A program made the position numbers and the translations under genes. 64,000 nt of DNA from Halorubrum salsamenti (GTDB lineage Archaea > Halobacteriota > Halobacteria > Halobacteriales > Haloferacaceae), in assembly GCF_007671685.1 (NCBI RefSeq), contig NZ_VCNL01000002.1, forward strand, positions 310,001 through 374,000, read 5' to 3'. Below the pieces are notes generated by a model that was given only the letters and a program-made list of their open reading frames with translations, was not told the DNA's origin and searched no databases. Shown in pieces: positions 53,275 through 63,092 of this stretch; the first letter of the stretch is position 1; every line of letters begins with the position of its first letter.

Positions 53275-54792
53275 ATGTTGACACTCACGCACATCGCTGA
53301 TACGCACCTTGGCCATCGACAGTACGGGTTGAAACAACGCGAGGACGACATGGTATCGACCACGCGTGCTGCGTTCCAAGAGATGATTGAGGAGCGCGGG
53401 ACGGATGCGATTCTATTACCGGGTGACCTGTTCCACTCGCGGGATCTGCGGCCGAAGATCCTGCATCAGATCGAACAGGAACTCGAACGGATTCCTGATG
53501 AGGTGCCGGTGTTAGTCTCGCGTGGCAACCACGATGAAAATCTGACGCCGCGTGACGTGACGTGGTTGAATTACCTGCATCAGCGCGGACACATCGTGTT
53601 CTTGCAGGCCGAACTGAATGCGGATCCCGAGACAGCGTGGTTCAATCCGTACGATCCGGAAGAGCCGGGGCAGTCTGCAGGGTTTTATGATATTGATGTC
53701 GCGGGCGTAGACGGGCCGATTCGCGTGTTCGGCCTGCAGTGGCGCGGTGCGAAGACAGACCAGGCGCTCCAGCAAGTGGCGAAGGGGATCAAGGAGACGA
53801 ATGAGATGCATGGGGAACCGGCGTGGACTGTGTTGCTGGCGCATTTTGGGATGGAAGATGAGGTGCCGACGCTCGGCGGGACAGTAACCCACGGCGAACT
53901 GCGGGACGTGAAAGAGGTGGTGGATTACCTGGCGCTTGGGCACATTCACAAGCGGTACGAGTCGGGCGAGTGGATATACAATCCTGGGTCACCGGAAGCG
54001 CATAACACGCGGGAAGGGCGACCTGAGTGGGAGCACGGCTACTACTCGGTCGCGCTTGACGTCGGAGGCTCCAGGGCTGGTGGTGACGCGGTTGGGTTCG
54101 ACGTGGAGCATCATCTGACGAAGCGACGGCCGTACTACCGGATTGAATTCGACGTGACGGCGCATGAGTCACCCGGTGATCTCGAAACCGCGTTTCAGGA
54201 GCATGTTCGGGATGAGCAGGCTGCGATGACAGAGTACTGCAGTCAGGACGAGTTCACGGCACAAGGCGAGCCGCGAGAACCGATTATCGATCTTCGGTTC
54301 ACCGGCACGTTGCAGTTTAGCCGTGGAGATTTCCGAACCGATGAACTTGCGGCGTGGGTGGAAGACACGTGCGACGCGTTGTACGTACAGGTGAATACAG
54401 GGATTCGGACGGCGAACGTACAGCAACTTCTCTCGGAGATCGACGAGGACGAGGTGTTCAAAGATGGGCAGCTGAACACGGCTGCGTTAGAACACCGTGT
54501 CTTCGAGACGATTGCGAAGGAATCGATCTACGATGATCATGCAGGCGATGTCGCTGACGTGTTAGGGAACGCGCATCAGATGGCGCAGGCTGACGAAGCC
54601 GTTGAGGATATTCGTGACTCGGTGAGTTCGGCGCGCCAGGAGTTGTTCCCGGACTTGGCGGATGACGTGGTGCTGGATATCGAGGAAGACCCGTTCGCCG
54701 ATGCCGAAACGGACGAAGAGGCGTCCGGTGACACGACGGGCGGCGACGAAGCAGACGTCGAGACGGAGGCAGGAGAGGTGGTAGAACAATGA
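53275..54792 (+). CDS. mre11: Mre11/SbcD-like nuclease
   Basis: A 505-residue calcineurin-like phosphoesterase with all Mre11 motifs in order: HIADTHLGH, PGDLFHSRD, SRGNHDE, LLAHFGM and LGHIHKR. The C-terminal 120 residues are acidic and interact with Rad50 in the family. It starts a five-gene operon with overlapping genes (ATGA with rad50). It lies in an island, so it may be a second, defence-linked copy rather than the housekeeping one; that is inference. Confidence 0.9.
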   Translation: MLTLTHIADTHLGHRQYGLKQREDDMVSTTRAAFQEMIEERGTDAILLPGDLFHSRDLRPKILHQIEQELERIPDEVPVLVSRGNHDENLTPRDVTWLNYLHQRGHIVFLQAELNADPETAWFNPYDPEEPGQSAGFYDIDVAGVDGPIRVFGLQWRGAKTDQALQQVAKGIKETNEMHGEPAWTVLLAHFGMEDEVPTLGGTVTHGELRDVKEVVDYLALGHIHKRYESGEWIYNPGSPEAHNTREGRPEWEHGYYSVALDVGGSRAGGDAVGFDVEHHLTKRRPYYRIEFDVTAHESPGDLETAFQEHVRDEQAAMTEYCSQDEFTAQGEPREPIIDLRFTGTLQFSRGDFRTDELAAWVEDTCDALYVQVNTGIRTANVQQLLSEIDEDEVFKDGQLNTAALEHRVFETIAKESIYDDHAGDVADVLGNAHQMAQADEAVEDIRDSVSSARQELFPDLADDVVLDIEEDPFADAETDEEASGDTTGGDEADVETEAGEVVEQ

Positions 54793-57500
54793 GAATCACG
54801 GAAGTTGCGTTGGAAGACATCAAGTCGTATGAGGATCGGACTGTCGTACCGATCGAAGGCGGCGTGACGGCAATTCTCGGTGAGAATGGCGCGGGGAAAT
54901 CGACGATTCAGGAGGCCATCGGTTTCGCGTTATTCGACTCGCTCCCGTTCAACAACAAGGAATTCATACGGGAAGGCGCGAGTTCGGGAACTGTCGAAGT
55001 CACGTTCGAGCAGGACACGCCAAGTGGGACGGAACGGTACCGAGTTGTTCGCTCGGTCGGCCGGTCGAAGTACGGCGTGCACCGGTATGACCCCGATGCT
55101 GACGAGTGGATCGATCAGGATATCGATTCGAAGAAACAGTTGGTGGAGTGGTTGTGCGTACGCTTCGATGTTGAAGATGGAGATGAACTTAGCAGTCTCT
55201 GGAGTTCCAGCATTGGGGTACCCCAAACGCGATTCCTGTCGGACTTCTCGCAGACGCCTCGGAATCGCACGGCGACGTTCGATGCGCTCCTGAATCTGGA
55301 TGCGTATGAGGAGTCGTGGGAGACGCTCAAGGATGTCCCGGACGCGATCGAGAGTCAGCAGCAGGATCTCCGCAGGGATATTGATACGCTCACCGGCGAG
55401 GTACAGGGGCTGCCGGATGAGCGAGCGGAAGCGGAGTCGTTGGCCGATGACGTTGCGACAATTGAAGCGCAAATCGAACGGAAAACCGGCGAATTGACGG
55501 AGAAAGAGTCGGAGTACGAGAATCTGGAAGCCGTTGAAGAGGATATCGACCGCCTGGACCAGGAAGCTGACTCACTGGAAGGGGAGATCGATTCGACTAA
55601 AGACAGTTTGGAGACGGCGAAGGAGGAACTCGCGGCTGCCGAAGAGGCAAAGGAGAAGTGCGAGGCGAACCGTGAGGGGTACAGCCGGTACAAGGAAGCG
55701 CGCGAACGACAGGACGAGTTAGAGGAACAGAAGGCCGAACGGGACGCTCTCGTTGAGGATCGAGACGAACAGGAAGATACGATCCAGGCGATCGAATTTG
55801 AGGTCGAACAGCTGGAAGAGGACTTGGAAGAACTGGAGGCTGCTCGGGAGACGTTGGAGGCACGTGAAGCGGAGAAGGAACGGTACGAGGAACTCGATGA
55901 CCGTATTGAATCGCTGAAAGACCGCGAAGACGACGTAGAGGCGTTAGAGGAGGAAATCGAGCAGTTGGCCGAGAAGATCGAATCGAAGGAGAGCGAGATC
56001 GAGGCGAAAGAGGAGACGATTGCGGAGATAGAGGGCGAGTGGGAAGCGACGACGGATCCGGAAGCGCTCTCCGATGAGATCAACGACCGGGAGGCGAGCC
56101 GGAAGCAACTGGCGAGCGAACGGGAGCGGCTTGAAGAACAGCTGGACAGGTTGCGTGACGCGGATGCTGATGCGCCGTGCCCGACGTGTGACCGCCCGTT
56201 AGACGAGGATCACCGGTCGAAGACGATCGAACAGCGTGAAACCCGGATCGAGGAAATCGAGACGGAACGTGAGGAGCTCGCCGAGGAACTTGATGCATTG
56301 CGTGAGCGGCGGGACACCGCGAGAGAGATCAAGCAGCGCGTTGATAAGATCCCTGTTTATCGGGAGAAAATCGAGTCGTTGGAAGGTGAGATTGAAGACC
56401 TGCGCGCCGAGAAAGAAGAGACAGAGGCGGAGTTAGCGGACTTGAAAGACGAATTGGCAGAGCTCCCGGATCTCGAAACCGAGCGAGACGACTTGGAGGA
56501 GGCATACGACGAGTACCAGACTGCTGAATTCCGTGTAAAGGAGCATGCTGATGTCCCTGATGAGTTGGAGGCAAAACGGGCGGAACTAGAGGAAGAACAG
56601 TCGGCGCTGGCGGAGATCGAAGACGAGTTAGAGCAGTTCGAGGGCTTGGATGAGGAGTTGGAGGAAGTCCAGGAAACGCTGGAAGAGACGGAGTCGGCAC
56701 ATCAGACGTATATCAAGCACGAGCAGCAAGCCTCGCAAGTGGAGGAGCGGCAGGAGAGAGTCGAAGACCTGGAGAGCGAGCTTGCAGACCTCGAAACGAA
56801 TCTCGAAGAGACGGAGGCAGAACTGGAGGAGACGAAAGCGTCGTTCGATGAAGAGCGATTCGAGACGCTGGAGTCAGACATCGAGGAGCTCAGGGAGGAA
56901 CTGGCAGGTGATCGGCGGTCATTAGAGCATAAGGAGGAGAACCTGGAGGAGGTTCGTGAAACGATCGAGGAGTTAGAGGAGAAGCTAGAGGAGCGCCAGG
57001 AGAAACTCCAGCAGGTGAAGGAACTGAAATCGGACCAGCAGTTCGCCGACTGGGTACGGGAGAACGTCCGCGAGGCTGGGCCAAAGATGCGGGAGATCAT
57101 CACCGACCGGATTGGTTCCCGGGCGAATGAGTTGTTCCGGTCGATTCGCGGCGCGTCGGCTGAGACGCTGGAGTGGACGAGCGACTACGAAATCGTCGTG
57201 CACGATGCTGATGTCCGGAAGTCGTTTTCGACCCTGAGTGGCGGGGAGAAGATGGCGGCTGCACTTGCGGTGCGACTGGCGATTCTCGAACAGTTAGCGT
57301 CTGTGGGGATCGCGTTCTTGGACGAACCGACGGCGAACCTTGACCGGCAAAAGAAACGGAATCTCGTCACTCAGCTCAAACAGCTGGATAGCTTCGAGCA
57401 ACTCACGGTCATTAGTCACGACCAGACGTTCGATTCGATGACTGACTACACGATCACCATCGAGAAAGATCGGCAGACCTCGGAGGTGTCGGTCAATTAA
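54789..57500 (+). CDS. rad50: Rad50/SbcC-like ATPase
   Basis: A 903-residue SMC-type ATPase. Walker A is GENGAGKSTIQEA, followed by a very long acidic coiled coil. The zinc hook CPTC lies in the middle (DAPCPTCDRPLDEDH, about residue 460). The signature is LSGGEKMAAALAVRL and Walker B FLDEPTANLD. It forms the end-processing complex with Mre11. The stop overlaps the nurA start (TAATG). Confidence 0.92.
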   Translation: MRITEVALEDIKSYEDRTVVPIEGGVTAILGENGAGKSTIQEAIGFALFDSLPFNNKEFIREGASSGTVEVTFEQDTPSGTERYRVVRSVGRSKYGVHRYDPDADEWIDQDIDSKKQLVEWLCVRFDVEDGDELSSLWSSSIGVPQTRFLSDFSQTPRNRTATFDALLNLDAYEESWETLKDVPDAIESQQQDLRRDIDTLTGEVQGLPDERAEAESLADDVATIEAQIERKTGELTEKESEYENLEAVEEDIDRLDQEADSLEGEIDSTKDSLETAKEELAAAEEAKEKCEANREGYSRYKEARERQDELEEQKAERDALVEDRDEQEDTIQAIEFEVEQLEEDLEELEAARETLEAREAEKERYEELDDRIESLKDREDDVEALEEEIEQLAEKIESKESEIEAKEETIAEIEGEWEATTDPEALSDEINDREASRKQLASERERLEEQLDRLRDADADAPCPTCDRPLDEDHRSKTIEQRETRIEEIETEREELAEELDALRERRDTAREIKQRVDKIPVYREKIESLEGEIEDLRAEKEETEAELADLKDELAELPDLETERDDLEEAYDEYQTAEFRVKEHADVPDELEAKRAELEEEQSALAEIEDELEQFEGLDEELEEVQETLEETESAHQTYIKHEQQASQVEERQERVEDLESELADLETNLEETEAELEETKASFDEERFETLESDIEELREELAGDRRSLEHKEENLEEVRETIEELEEKLEERQEKLQQVKELKSDQQFADWVRENVREAGPKMREIITDRIGSRANELFRSIRGASAETLEWTSDYEIVVHDADVRKSFSTLSGGEKMAAALAVRLAILEQLASVGIAFLDEPTANLDRQKKRNLVTQLKQLDSFEQLTVISHDQTFDSMTDYTITIEKDRQTSEVSVN

Positions 57501-58765
57501 TGCCGATCGATAAACGCGGTGTTGCGTCTGAATTGGAGGCGAACGTTGATACGATTAAGACGTATCTCGAAGACGATACGGGGATCGTGGAGCGGTATCA
57601 AGACGCGTTTCAGCGGTTGCCCGATGAGTGGACGAGTGCTGAGATTCGGGCGTCGCTTCAGGACGCATCATACCCGGGGGCGTATCCGACGGACGAGTTT
57701 GATGACGTGGATAGTCTCATCGTTCCGTACCCTGAGAGTGACGGGTGGGAGAATCACGAGGAGGTCAACGAGTGGGCACGCGAGATTATTCATAACGTAC
57801 CGGTGATGGCTGTCGATGGGTCACAACTCCCCCCGACAACGCAATTCAACGTCCCGCTCGCGTACATCCAAGCGGCATGGGCAGTCAACCACCATCACGC
57901 CGAGGGACGGCTTGACCGCGGCGTTGAGGGGCGACTCTTGACGCCTGACGAGGTCACACAAGAATCAGAAGACGGAGACTATCGGTTCGTTGATTCCCAA
58001 CTCGTTGGACATCACCGGTTCGAACACGAAGGACAGCTACTCATCAACCAACTCTCGGAGTTAGCTGACGCGCGTGATGCAGGTGACATCGACAACACGC
58101 CGGTCGTGTTCTATGACGGGCCGTTGATCGCGTCGTTTGCGAATCCGTTGAAGCCAGAAACCCGAGAGCGGTACATCTCGACGCTAAGCCGAGTTATTGC
58201 AGCGAGTCAGCACCACGAGATCCCGCTGGTCGGGTACGTTGCCGGGTCGAGCGCGACTGAACTCGTGAAGATGACGCGACTCCTGTTACGTGAGGAGTTC
58301 GGGACGGATCGCGTTATTCCGGATGCGCACGTCTTGACGGAGTTGATGAGCCCGTGGGGTGACACGACGATCCCATTCATCTCGAAACGTGATGGGAGCA
58401 TCGACGCGTTGCAGACAACGTACAACGGGCAAGCGTACGAATTCCGCGATGACATCTTGTTCTCGTACCTGAACGTGCCGCCAGGCGCTGGACTCGATCG
58501 AATCGAATTCCCCGGGTGGTTGTGCCGCAGTAACGGTCCCGATGGGTACGATTCGATGTACGAGTACACCGTCGACATTGTGCGGGCAGAAGCAGGCATC
58601 GGACGTGGCTATCCAGAAATCCTACAACAGGCCGACAGCGACGCTGTGTTAGACCATCAGGACCGTCAACAGTTCCAGCGCGTCGTCCAACGCTGGGCTG
58701 AATCGAACGACGTACCGCTGGAATGGGACGCCAAAGCACTAAGCAAGGAACTTCGACGACGATGA
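57500..58765 (+). CDS. nurA: NurA-domain nuclease
   Basis: A 421-residue NurA family 5'-3' nuclease. A conserved metal-binding Asp is in VMAVDGSQLPP, and a later one is in VVFYDGPLIASF; LVGYVAGSSATELVKM matches the family's central block. NurA works with HerA in end resection. The position between rad50 and an unknown gene preceding herA resembles the thermophile-type operon. Confidence 0.88.
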   Translation: MPIDKRGVASELEANVDTIKTYLEDDTGIVERYQDAFQRLPDEWTSAEIRASLQDASYPGAYPTDEFDDVDSLIVPYPESDGWENHEEVNEWAREIIHNVPVMAVDGSQLPPTTQFNVPLAYIQAAWAVNHHHAEGRLDRGVEGRLLTPDEVTQESEDGDYRFVDSQLVGHHRFEHEGQLLINQLSELADARDAGDIDNTPVVFYDGPLIASFANPLKPETRERYISTLSRVIAASQHHEIPLVGYVAGSSATELVKMTRLLLREEFGTDRVIPDAHVLTELMSPWGDTTIPFISKRDGSIDALQTTYNGQAYEFRDDILFSYLNVPPGAGLDRIEFPGWLCRSNGPDGYDSMYEYTVDIVRAEAGIGRGYPEILQQADSDAVLDHQDRQQFQRVVQRWAESNDVPLEWDAKALSKELRRR

Positions 58766-58838
58766 TTCACCACCACACCCCACACGCACCAGCAGGATGC
58801 ACCGCTCGACGACCAGACAACAGTACGGAGACGAAGCT

Positions 58839-59504
58839 ATGACAGACACACCAACTAACGTAGACAGTCCGGATCTCGATTCGTGCGTTCGGATTGGCAG
58901 CATCGTGTCCTCGAACAGCCACTTGGATTACGTCGCCGAGGTGTACAAGGAACGAGACTGTGATCGTCCACCGGAACTGCACGAGCGCGAATTCGGGCAA
59001 CCCGTCTTCATCAAGAAAACTGTCGACGGAACCGAGCACGCAGTCATGGGCGTGATTTATGACACGCAGTTAGTCGATCCTGACCAGGGACGAACCGGAC
59101 CGCGATTAGCGCAGGACGACCAGGCCCAATTCACGCCGGGATACATCGAAGAGCGCACCACGCTCGCTGGCGTGGCGCTTCTCGGTACCGCAGAAATCGC
59201 CGAAGACGGGGGAATACAGGAGCCAACGCATCAAATGCCGCGGTGGACGTTAGAAGTCGAGGATACTGTCTTCCAGTGTCCTGATCAGGTCACGGTTTCC
59301 TTCCATACCGTCGACGATCAGATTCAGTTGGCGTACATGGATCGACTCTTAGACATTGCTGGTGACCTCGGGTCGGAGGTCATCGTCGCTTTGATTGGCC
59401 GGTTACGAGGGATGCTCCCGGATAACGATCCAAATCAGCGAGTACTAGATGTGGTTGAACAGAACGTGCAGTGGCAAGCGCGTGAACAGCGAGGGATGGT
59501 CTAA
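58839..59504 (+). CDS. Unknown protein between NurA and HerA
   Basis: A 221-residue acidic protein: RIGSIVSSNSHLDYVAEVY, then FGQPVFIKKTVDGTEHAVMGVIYDTQLVDPD, and a helical end. The N-terminal 110 residues resemble a small beta-barrel such as the HAS-barrel of HerA proteins, which the following HerA also begins with. It overlaps the herA start (TAATG), so it is part of the operon. It may be an adaptor for the HerA hexamer. Confidence 0.55.
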   Translation: MTDTPTNVDSPDLDSCVRIGSIVSSNSHLDYVAEVYKERDCDRPPELHEREFGQPVFIKKTVDGTEHAVMGVIYDTQLVDPDQGRTGPRLAQDDQAQFTPGYIEERTTLAGVALLGTAEIAEDGGIQEPTHQMPRWTLEVEDTVFQCPDQVTVSFHTVDDQIQLAYMDRLLDIAGDLGSEVIVALIGRLRGMLPDNDPNQRVLDVVEQNVQWQAREQRGMV

Positions 59505-61147
59505 TGGCTGATCGATCAGACGTGGTCGGAACCGTTGCTGGACCGGGTGACGATCCGAACGAATTCGTGTTCGTGACTCCGTCGGACAAGTCGATCAAGA
59601 CGGGGGAGTTCATCACGTACACTGTCCCGGTTGAAGATGAGCCACGATCGGTGTTCGCTCGTGTGACAAACCGAGAACTGATTCGGGGGCTTCCTGAAGG
59701 GTTCCTTGCGGATCCAGAGGTCGGGCCGGAGACAGTTGCGGCGACACTCGGTGTGCCGACTGATGACACTGAATTGTACCGGTTGACAGCGACGGTCATC
59801 GGGTACTACGACACGAACATGACGACGTTCGCTAATCCTCGCCAGTTGCCTGACCCGGGGACGCCACTGTCGATTGCACCACACCAGCAACTTGAAACCG
59901 TGTTGCCGAACCTCGGCTGTGAAACTGACAGCACGGATGTCACAACACTTGACGGAGTGGCGCACATCGGATGGCTGTTGAATCGACCGGCAGAGGCGAC
60001 AAATCTACACATTCCGATCGAAGAATTCGCTTCGACACACCTAGCGATTCTCGCATCAACCGGGAGCGGGAAATCCTACACGGCATCGGTCTTGATCGAG
60101 GAGATGATGCGTCCGACCTCGCGTGCATCACTGCTCGTGTTTGATCCGCACGGTGAGTACGACACGCTGGCAGAAATGCAGGGTGAAGAGGCCTTTCAGG
60201 GGGAGGATGGGTATGAACCAAGTATCGAGTATTACGACCCGGAGCGTCTTCGAGTTCGCATCTCTGAACTTGAGATTGGTGACGTGATGGCAATCTTGGA
60301 CAACCCGAGTAATCGGATGCAAGAGCGGCTTTCGACGGCGTGGCGTGCGATGCAGAGACAAGAGAGTCGGACGTGGGGTATAGACGAACTCATTGCCGAA
60401 ATGGAGCGGATCTACGGCGATGATGACGCGAGTGTCGGGGCATTAGAGTGGCGACTCCGACGATCGATTGAACGGAATGATCTCTTCCATCCCGAAGAAA
60501 ACGTTCCGCTGGACGAGATTGTAGATCCGGGGCAGTGTACGGTGCTTCAGATGGATACGTTGGATCGGCGGGATCAGCAACTGATTACGACCGTTCTTCT
60601 GCGGCGAATGTATCGAGAGCGGCTCGGTGACGTGCGGGACCGGGATTCGGATATCGAGCATCCGATTTTCGCCTTGTTCGAAGAAGGGCACCGGTTTGCT
60701 CCGGCCTCAGGTGAGGCCCCATCGCTAGGGATCATGCGAACGATTACGTCTGAAGGTCGCAAGTTCGGATTCGGACTCGGGATTATCAGTCAACGTCCGT
60801 CAAAAATCGATCAAGATGTTCTGTCGCAGTGCGGAACGCAGATCTCGATGCAGATCAAGAATCCGAGTGACCAGGACGCGATCAAAAACTCCGTGGAGGC
60901 CGCTGGTGAAGACGTGCTTCGGGAGTTGCCCGGTTTAACCCCAGGGCAAGCGGTCGTGTCTGGTGATGCAATGAACACGCCGGCACTGATCCAGGTTCGG
61001 CAGCGACGCACATCGCACGGCGCTGGAAGTCGGCCAGTCATCGAGGAATGGCGCGAAGCATACGACGAACGGCAACGTGAACCGACACAATCCGAATCTG
61101 CGGATTTCGGGGAGGGTGACTCGACTGGCGTTCAGAGCCTCGATTAA
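59504..61147 (+). CDS. herA: HerA-type DNA translocase
   Basis: A 547-residue HerA/FtsK-like ATPase. The N-terminal HAS barrel region (residues 1-130) is followed by Walker A ASTGSGKSYTASV, the Walker B-type FALFEEGHRFAP, and an arginine-finger region in DRRDQQLITTVLLRRMYRERLG. The motif SQRPSKIDQDVLSQCGTQI is characteristic of HerA. It would act as a hexameric pump with NurA. It closes the five-gene operon, just before the orphan queC tail. Confidence 0.92.
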   Translation: MADRSDVVGTVAGPGDDPNEFVFVTPSDKSIKTGEFITYTVPVEDEPRSVFARVTNRELIRGLPEGFLADPEVGPETVAATLGVPTDDTELYRLTATVIGYYDTNMTTFANPRQLPDPGTPLSIAPHQQLETVLPNLGCETDSTDVTTLDGVAHIGWLLNRPAEATNLHIPIEEFASTHLAILASTGSGKSYTASVLIEEMMRPTSRASLLVFDPHGEYDTLAEMQGEEAFQGEDGYEPSIEYYDPERLRVRISELEIGDVMAILDNPSNRMQERLSTAWRAMQRQESRTWGIDELIAEMERIYGDDDASVGALEWRLRRSIERNDLFHPEENVPLDEIVDPGQCTVLQMDTLDRRDQQLITTVLLRRMYRERLGDVRDRDSDIEHPIFALFEEGHRFAPASGEAPSLGIMRTITSEGRKFGFGLGIISQRPSKIDQDVLSQCGTQISMQIKNPSDQDAIKNSVEAAGEDVLRELPGLTPGQAVVSGDAMNTPALIQVRQRRTSHGAGSRPVIEEWREAYDERQREPTQSESADFGEGDSTGVQSLD

Positions 61148-61160
61148 TGTGACCTGACTG

Positions 61161-61286
61161 TCGTGCTAACGTGACGAGGAGCCGGCGTGTGGGACGTGTG
61201 ATTCCTGTGCGTTCCGGCTGGAGGCATTCCGAAACGCCGGATCACGCGACCGGATCACGTACGCAGAGCGGCCGGAATTCTCCTGA
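61161..61286 (+). pseudogene. queC: Orphan 3' end of queC
   Basis: This segment matches the last 41 codons of queC (47251-47375) at about 83% nucleotide identity: [23 protein letters not shown] and YAERPEFS recur. The codon for the Tyr of CYRDEE is a TAA stop here, and the terminal stop is TGA instead of TAG. It has the same orientation as queC, and the homology ends near 61160. It marks the far boundary of the Mre11-HerA cargo. Confidence 0.85.
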
Positions 61287-61376
61287 ATCGCACGTTAATT
61301 ACGCCGGAAAAGACGGAGACGCTGTCACCTGATCCAACGACCCGGTGTGGTTCTGGATTCTAGCCGCGGTGCGGTG

Positions 61377-62423
61377 CTACTGTCCGCCCCACCGGGTGCG
61401 TGTGCTGGCGAATGGGTCGTCTGGTTGTTCTGTTCGCGGTTTGTGTGTGATGTTGATGGCTTTGTATCCGCGATCGGTTTCTCGAATGTCGTATTGAAGA
61501 TAGTCGTCTTCTTCTGGTGTGCGGCCGTCCACGTCGGTTCTATGAAAGAAGACGTCGTCGGGGACTTCGCTCGTTGAGATGAATCCGTAACTGTCCTGTG
61601 CGTTGTAGTGGGTGACGAACCCGACGTCGTTTCGCGCGACAAATGCGTCGTTCGTCTGGCGATTTTCCGATCTCGAATCAGAGTGTGTTGTCCTATGTTC
61701 AATCAGGGCTGTTGCTGAGTCGAACGTCGCATTACAGTCGGAACAGCGATGCTCGGTCTTCTCTGTGTTCGTTGTGTTGTGGCTTCGGTCGAGGTGTTTA
61801 TCGAGAGCGTATTGGGAGTGGTATGTCCGAGAGCACTGGTCGCAGGAAAACTGTACTCCTGGGGGTTTGTCGGGACAGGAGGTGAGGTGCGACATGAGTT
61901 CACGATCTGTCCCAAACTGATTAGTACAAAACTCGCATTCGTACTCACCGTCCGAGGCCGGCTGGTCAGTACTTGTTTCTGAGGAGTCTGGAATGGGCGG
62001 TGTAGACTGTTTTTCGTCAGTAGAAGTGGTACTTTTGGTGGGCTGGGGTGTCTCGGTAGTACCAGTCCTATTGGTCCCAGGTGCGTTCAGACCTGAGTTG
62101 GAGAGGATACGCCCGATTGTTTGTTTCCGATCGGCGGGGAGTGTTTCACGGACTTCGCTCAGCACCCAGAGTATGCGTTCAACCGTCTCCGCGGGGACCT
62201 CAGCTTGTGGTGGGTCCGTGACCGATCGGGCGATTGCTCGGTGGCGCGACGCGTTCCCGCTTACAGGGACAAGTTCCTCAGTCAGTAACCCGATCAAAAC
62301 GAGTGATTTCGGGACTTGCCGATCTGGAAGCGAATCGAGCACGACTTGAAAGCGTTCAGAGACTCCGTAATTACTCCCTCCAGAAATTTTGATCTGGCTT
62401 TCACCATCATATTGGAGAGACAT
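61377..62423 (-). CDS. Three zinc fingers fused to a cold-shock domain
   Basis: A 348-residue protein. Residues about 1-100 are an unrecognised helical domain (LPDRQVPKSLVLIGLLTEELVPVSG), followed by a Ser/Thr-rich linker. Three C2H2-type fingers come next: YECEFCTNQFG with a C2HC end, FSCDQCSRTYHSQYALDKHLDRSH and HRCSDCNATFDSATALIEHRTTH. The C-terminal part is a cold-shock-like OB fold (VGFVTHYNAQDSYGFIST, then DDVFFHRTDV). It is probably a nucleic-acid-binding regulator. Its position next to an island boundary suggests accessory function. Confidence 0.7.
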   Translation of the reverse strand: MSLQYDGESQIKISGGSNYGVSERFQVVLDSLPDRQVPKSLVLIGLLTEELVPVSGNASRHRAIARSVTDPPQAEVPAETVERILWVLSEVRETLPADRKQTIGRILSNSGLNAPGTNRTGTTETPQPTKSTTSTDEKQSTPPIPDSSETSTDQPASDGEYECEFCTNQFGTDRELMSHLTSCPDKPPGVQFSCDQCSRTYHSQYALDKHLDRSHNTTNTEKTEHRCSDCNATFDSATALIEHRTTHSDSRSENRQTNDAFVARNDVGFVTHYNAQDSYGFISTSEVPDDVFFHRTDVDGRTPEEDDYLQYDIRETDRGYKAINITHKPRTEQPDDPFASTRTRWGGQ

Positions 62424-63092
62424 CGCCGATTAGGTTTCCCTACGACAGTCAGTTGTATTATCATTTGGGAGGGGTCAGTTCTCAGTGGCGGTGTCTCCAC
62501 TCACGATCTTAATTTGGACTAATTAGCATTGGGAACAGGACTGTCAGCTGGTGTTGTTAGGTGTAGATTGGTGGTCTTGTGGGTTTTCGGAGGAGAGCAA
62601 CTGTAAAAGAAGGTTTCCCGGTCGTGTGAGTGGGCGTCGTCAAGTGAACCCCTGCTTCAGTCTCAACCTGATGGGAGTGAGAGGCTCTCTGTTGATTCCG
62701 TGTCATGGTGGTTTGTCGGGGCCATGCTGATTGCGGGGGGCGTCTCGCACGCGAAGTTCTCACTGGATTTGATCGGTCGAATCGAGCGATTCAGTCGGCT
62801 TGTTGTCTCCGCTCTTGCGGAAGCATAACTATTTGTCTGCTTACTGTTCTGCGTGTTCGCGTCGGGTCTGACTGGCACACACCACTATCCTATCAAATTC
62901 GTTAGTAAACTTCGCATTTGTTCGCTCTCCGGAAGAAACCCGAACCGATATCCTCGGAATCGACGGACTACGGAGGATTTCGCATTTCTTCTCTTATCGG
63001 AAATCGCACGATGGGGGGCGGGGGTACTTTCCGAACTTTACTACCGATTCGCTGGGTATCCGTGAGTGAACCCGTCAGGGTGTGAAACCATC
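62424..63092. other. Gap before the integrase gene
   Basis: About 670 bases. On the plus strand, a frame without a normal start, ending at the TAA at 62826-62828, encodes a possible C-terminal membrane helix (SWWFVGAMLIAGGVSHAKF); the only start is a GTG at 62700. It could be another orphan 3' gene end or a tiny membrane peptide, and it is not called. No tRNA gene or convincing att repeat was recognised, although such sites would be expected near an integrase. Confidence 0.35.
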
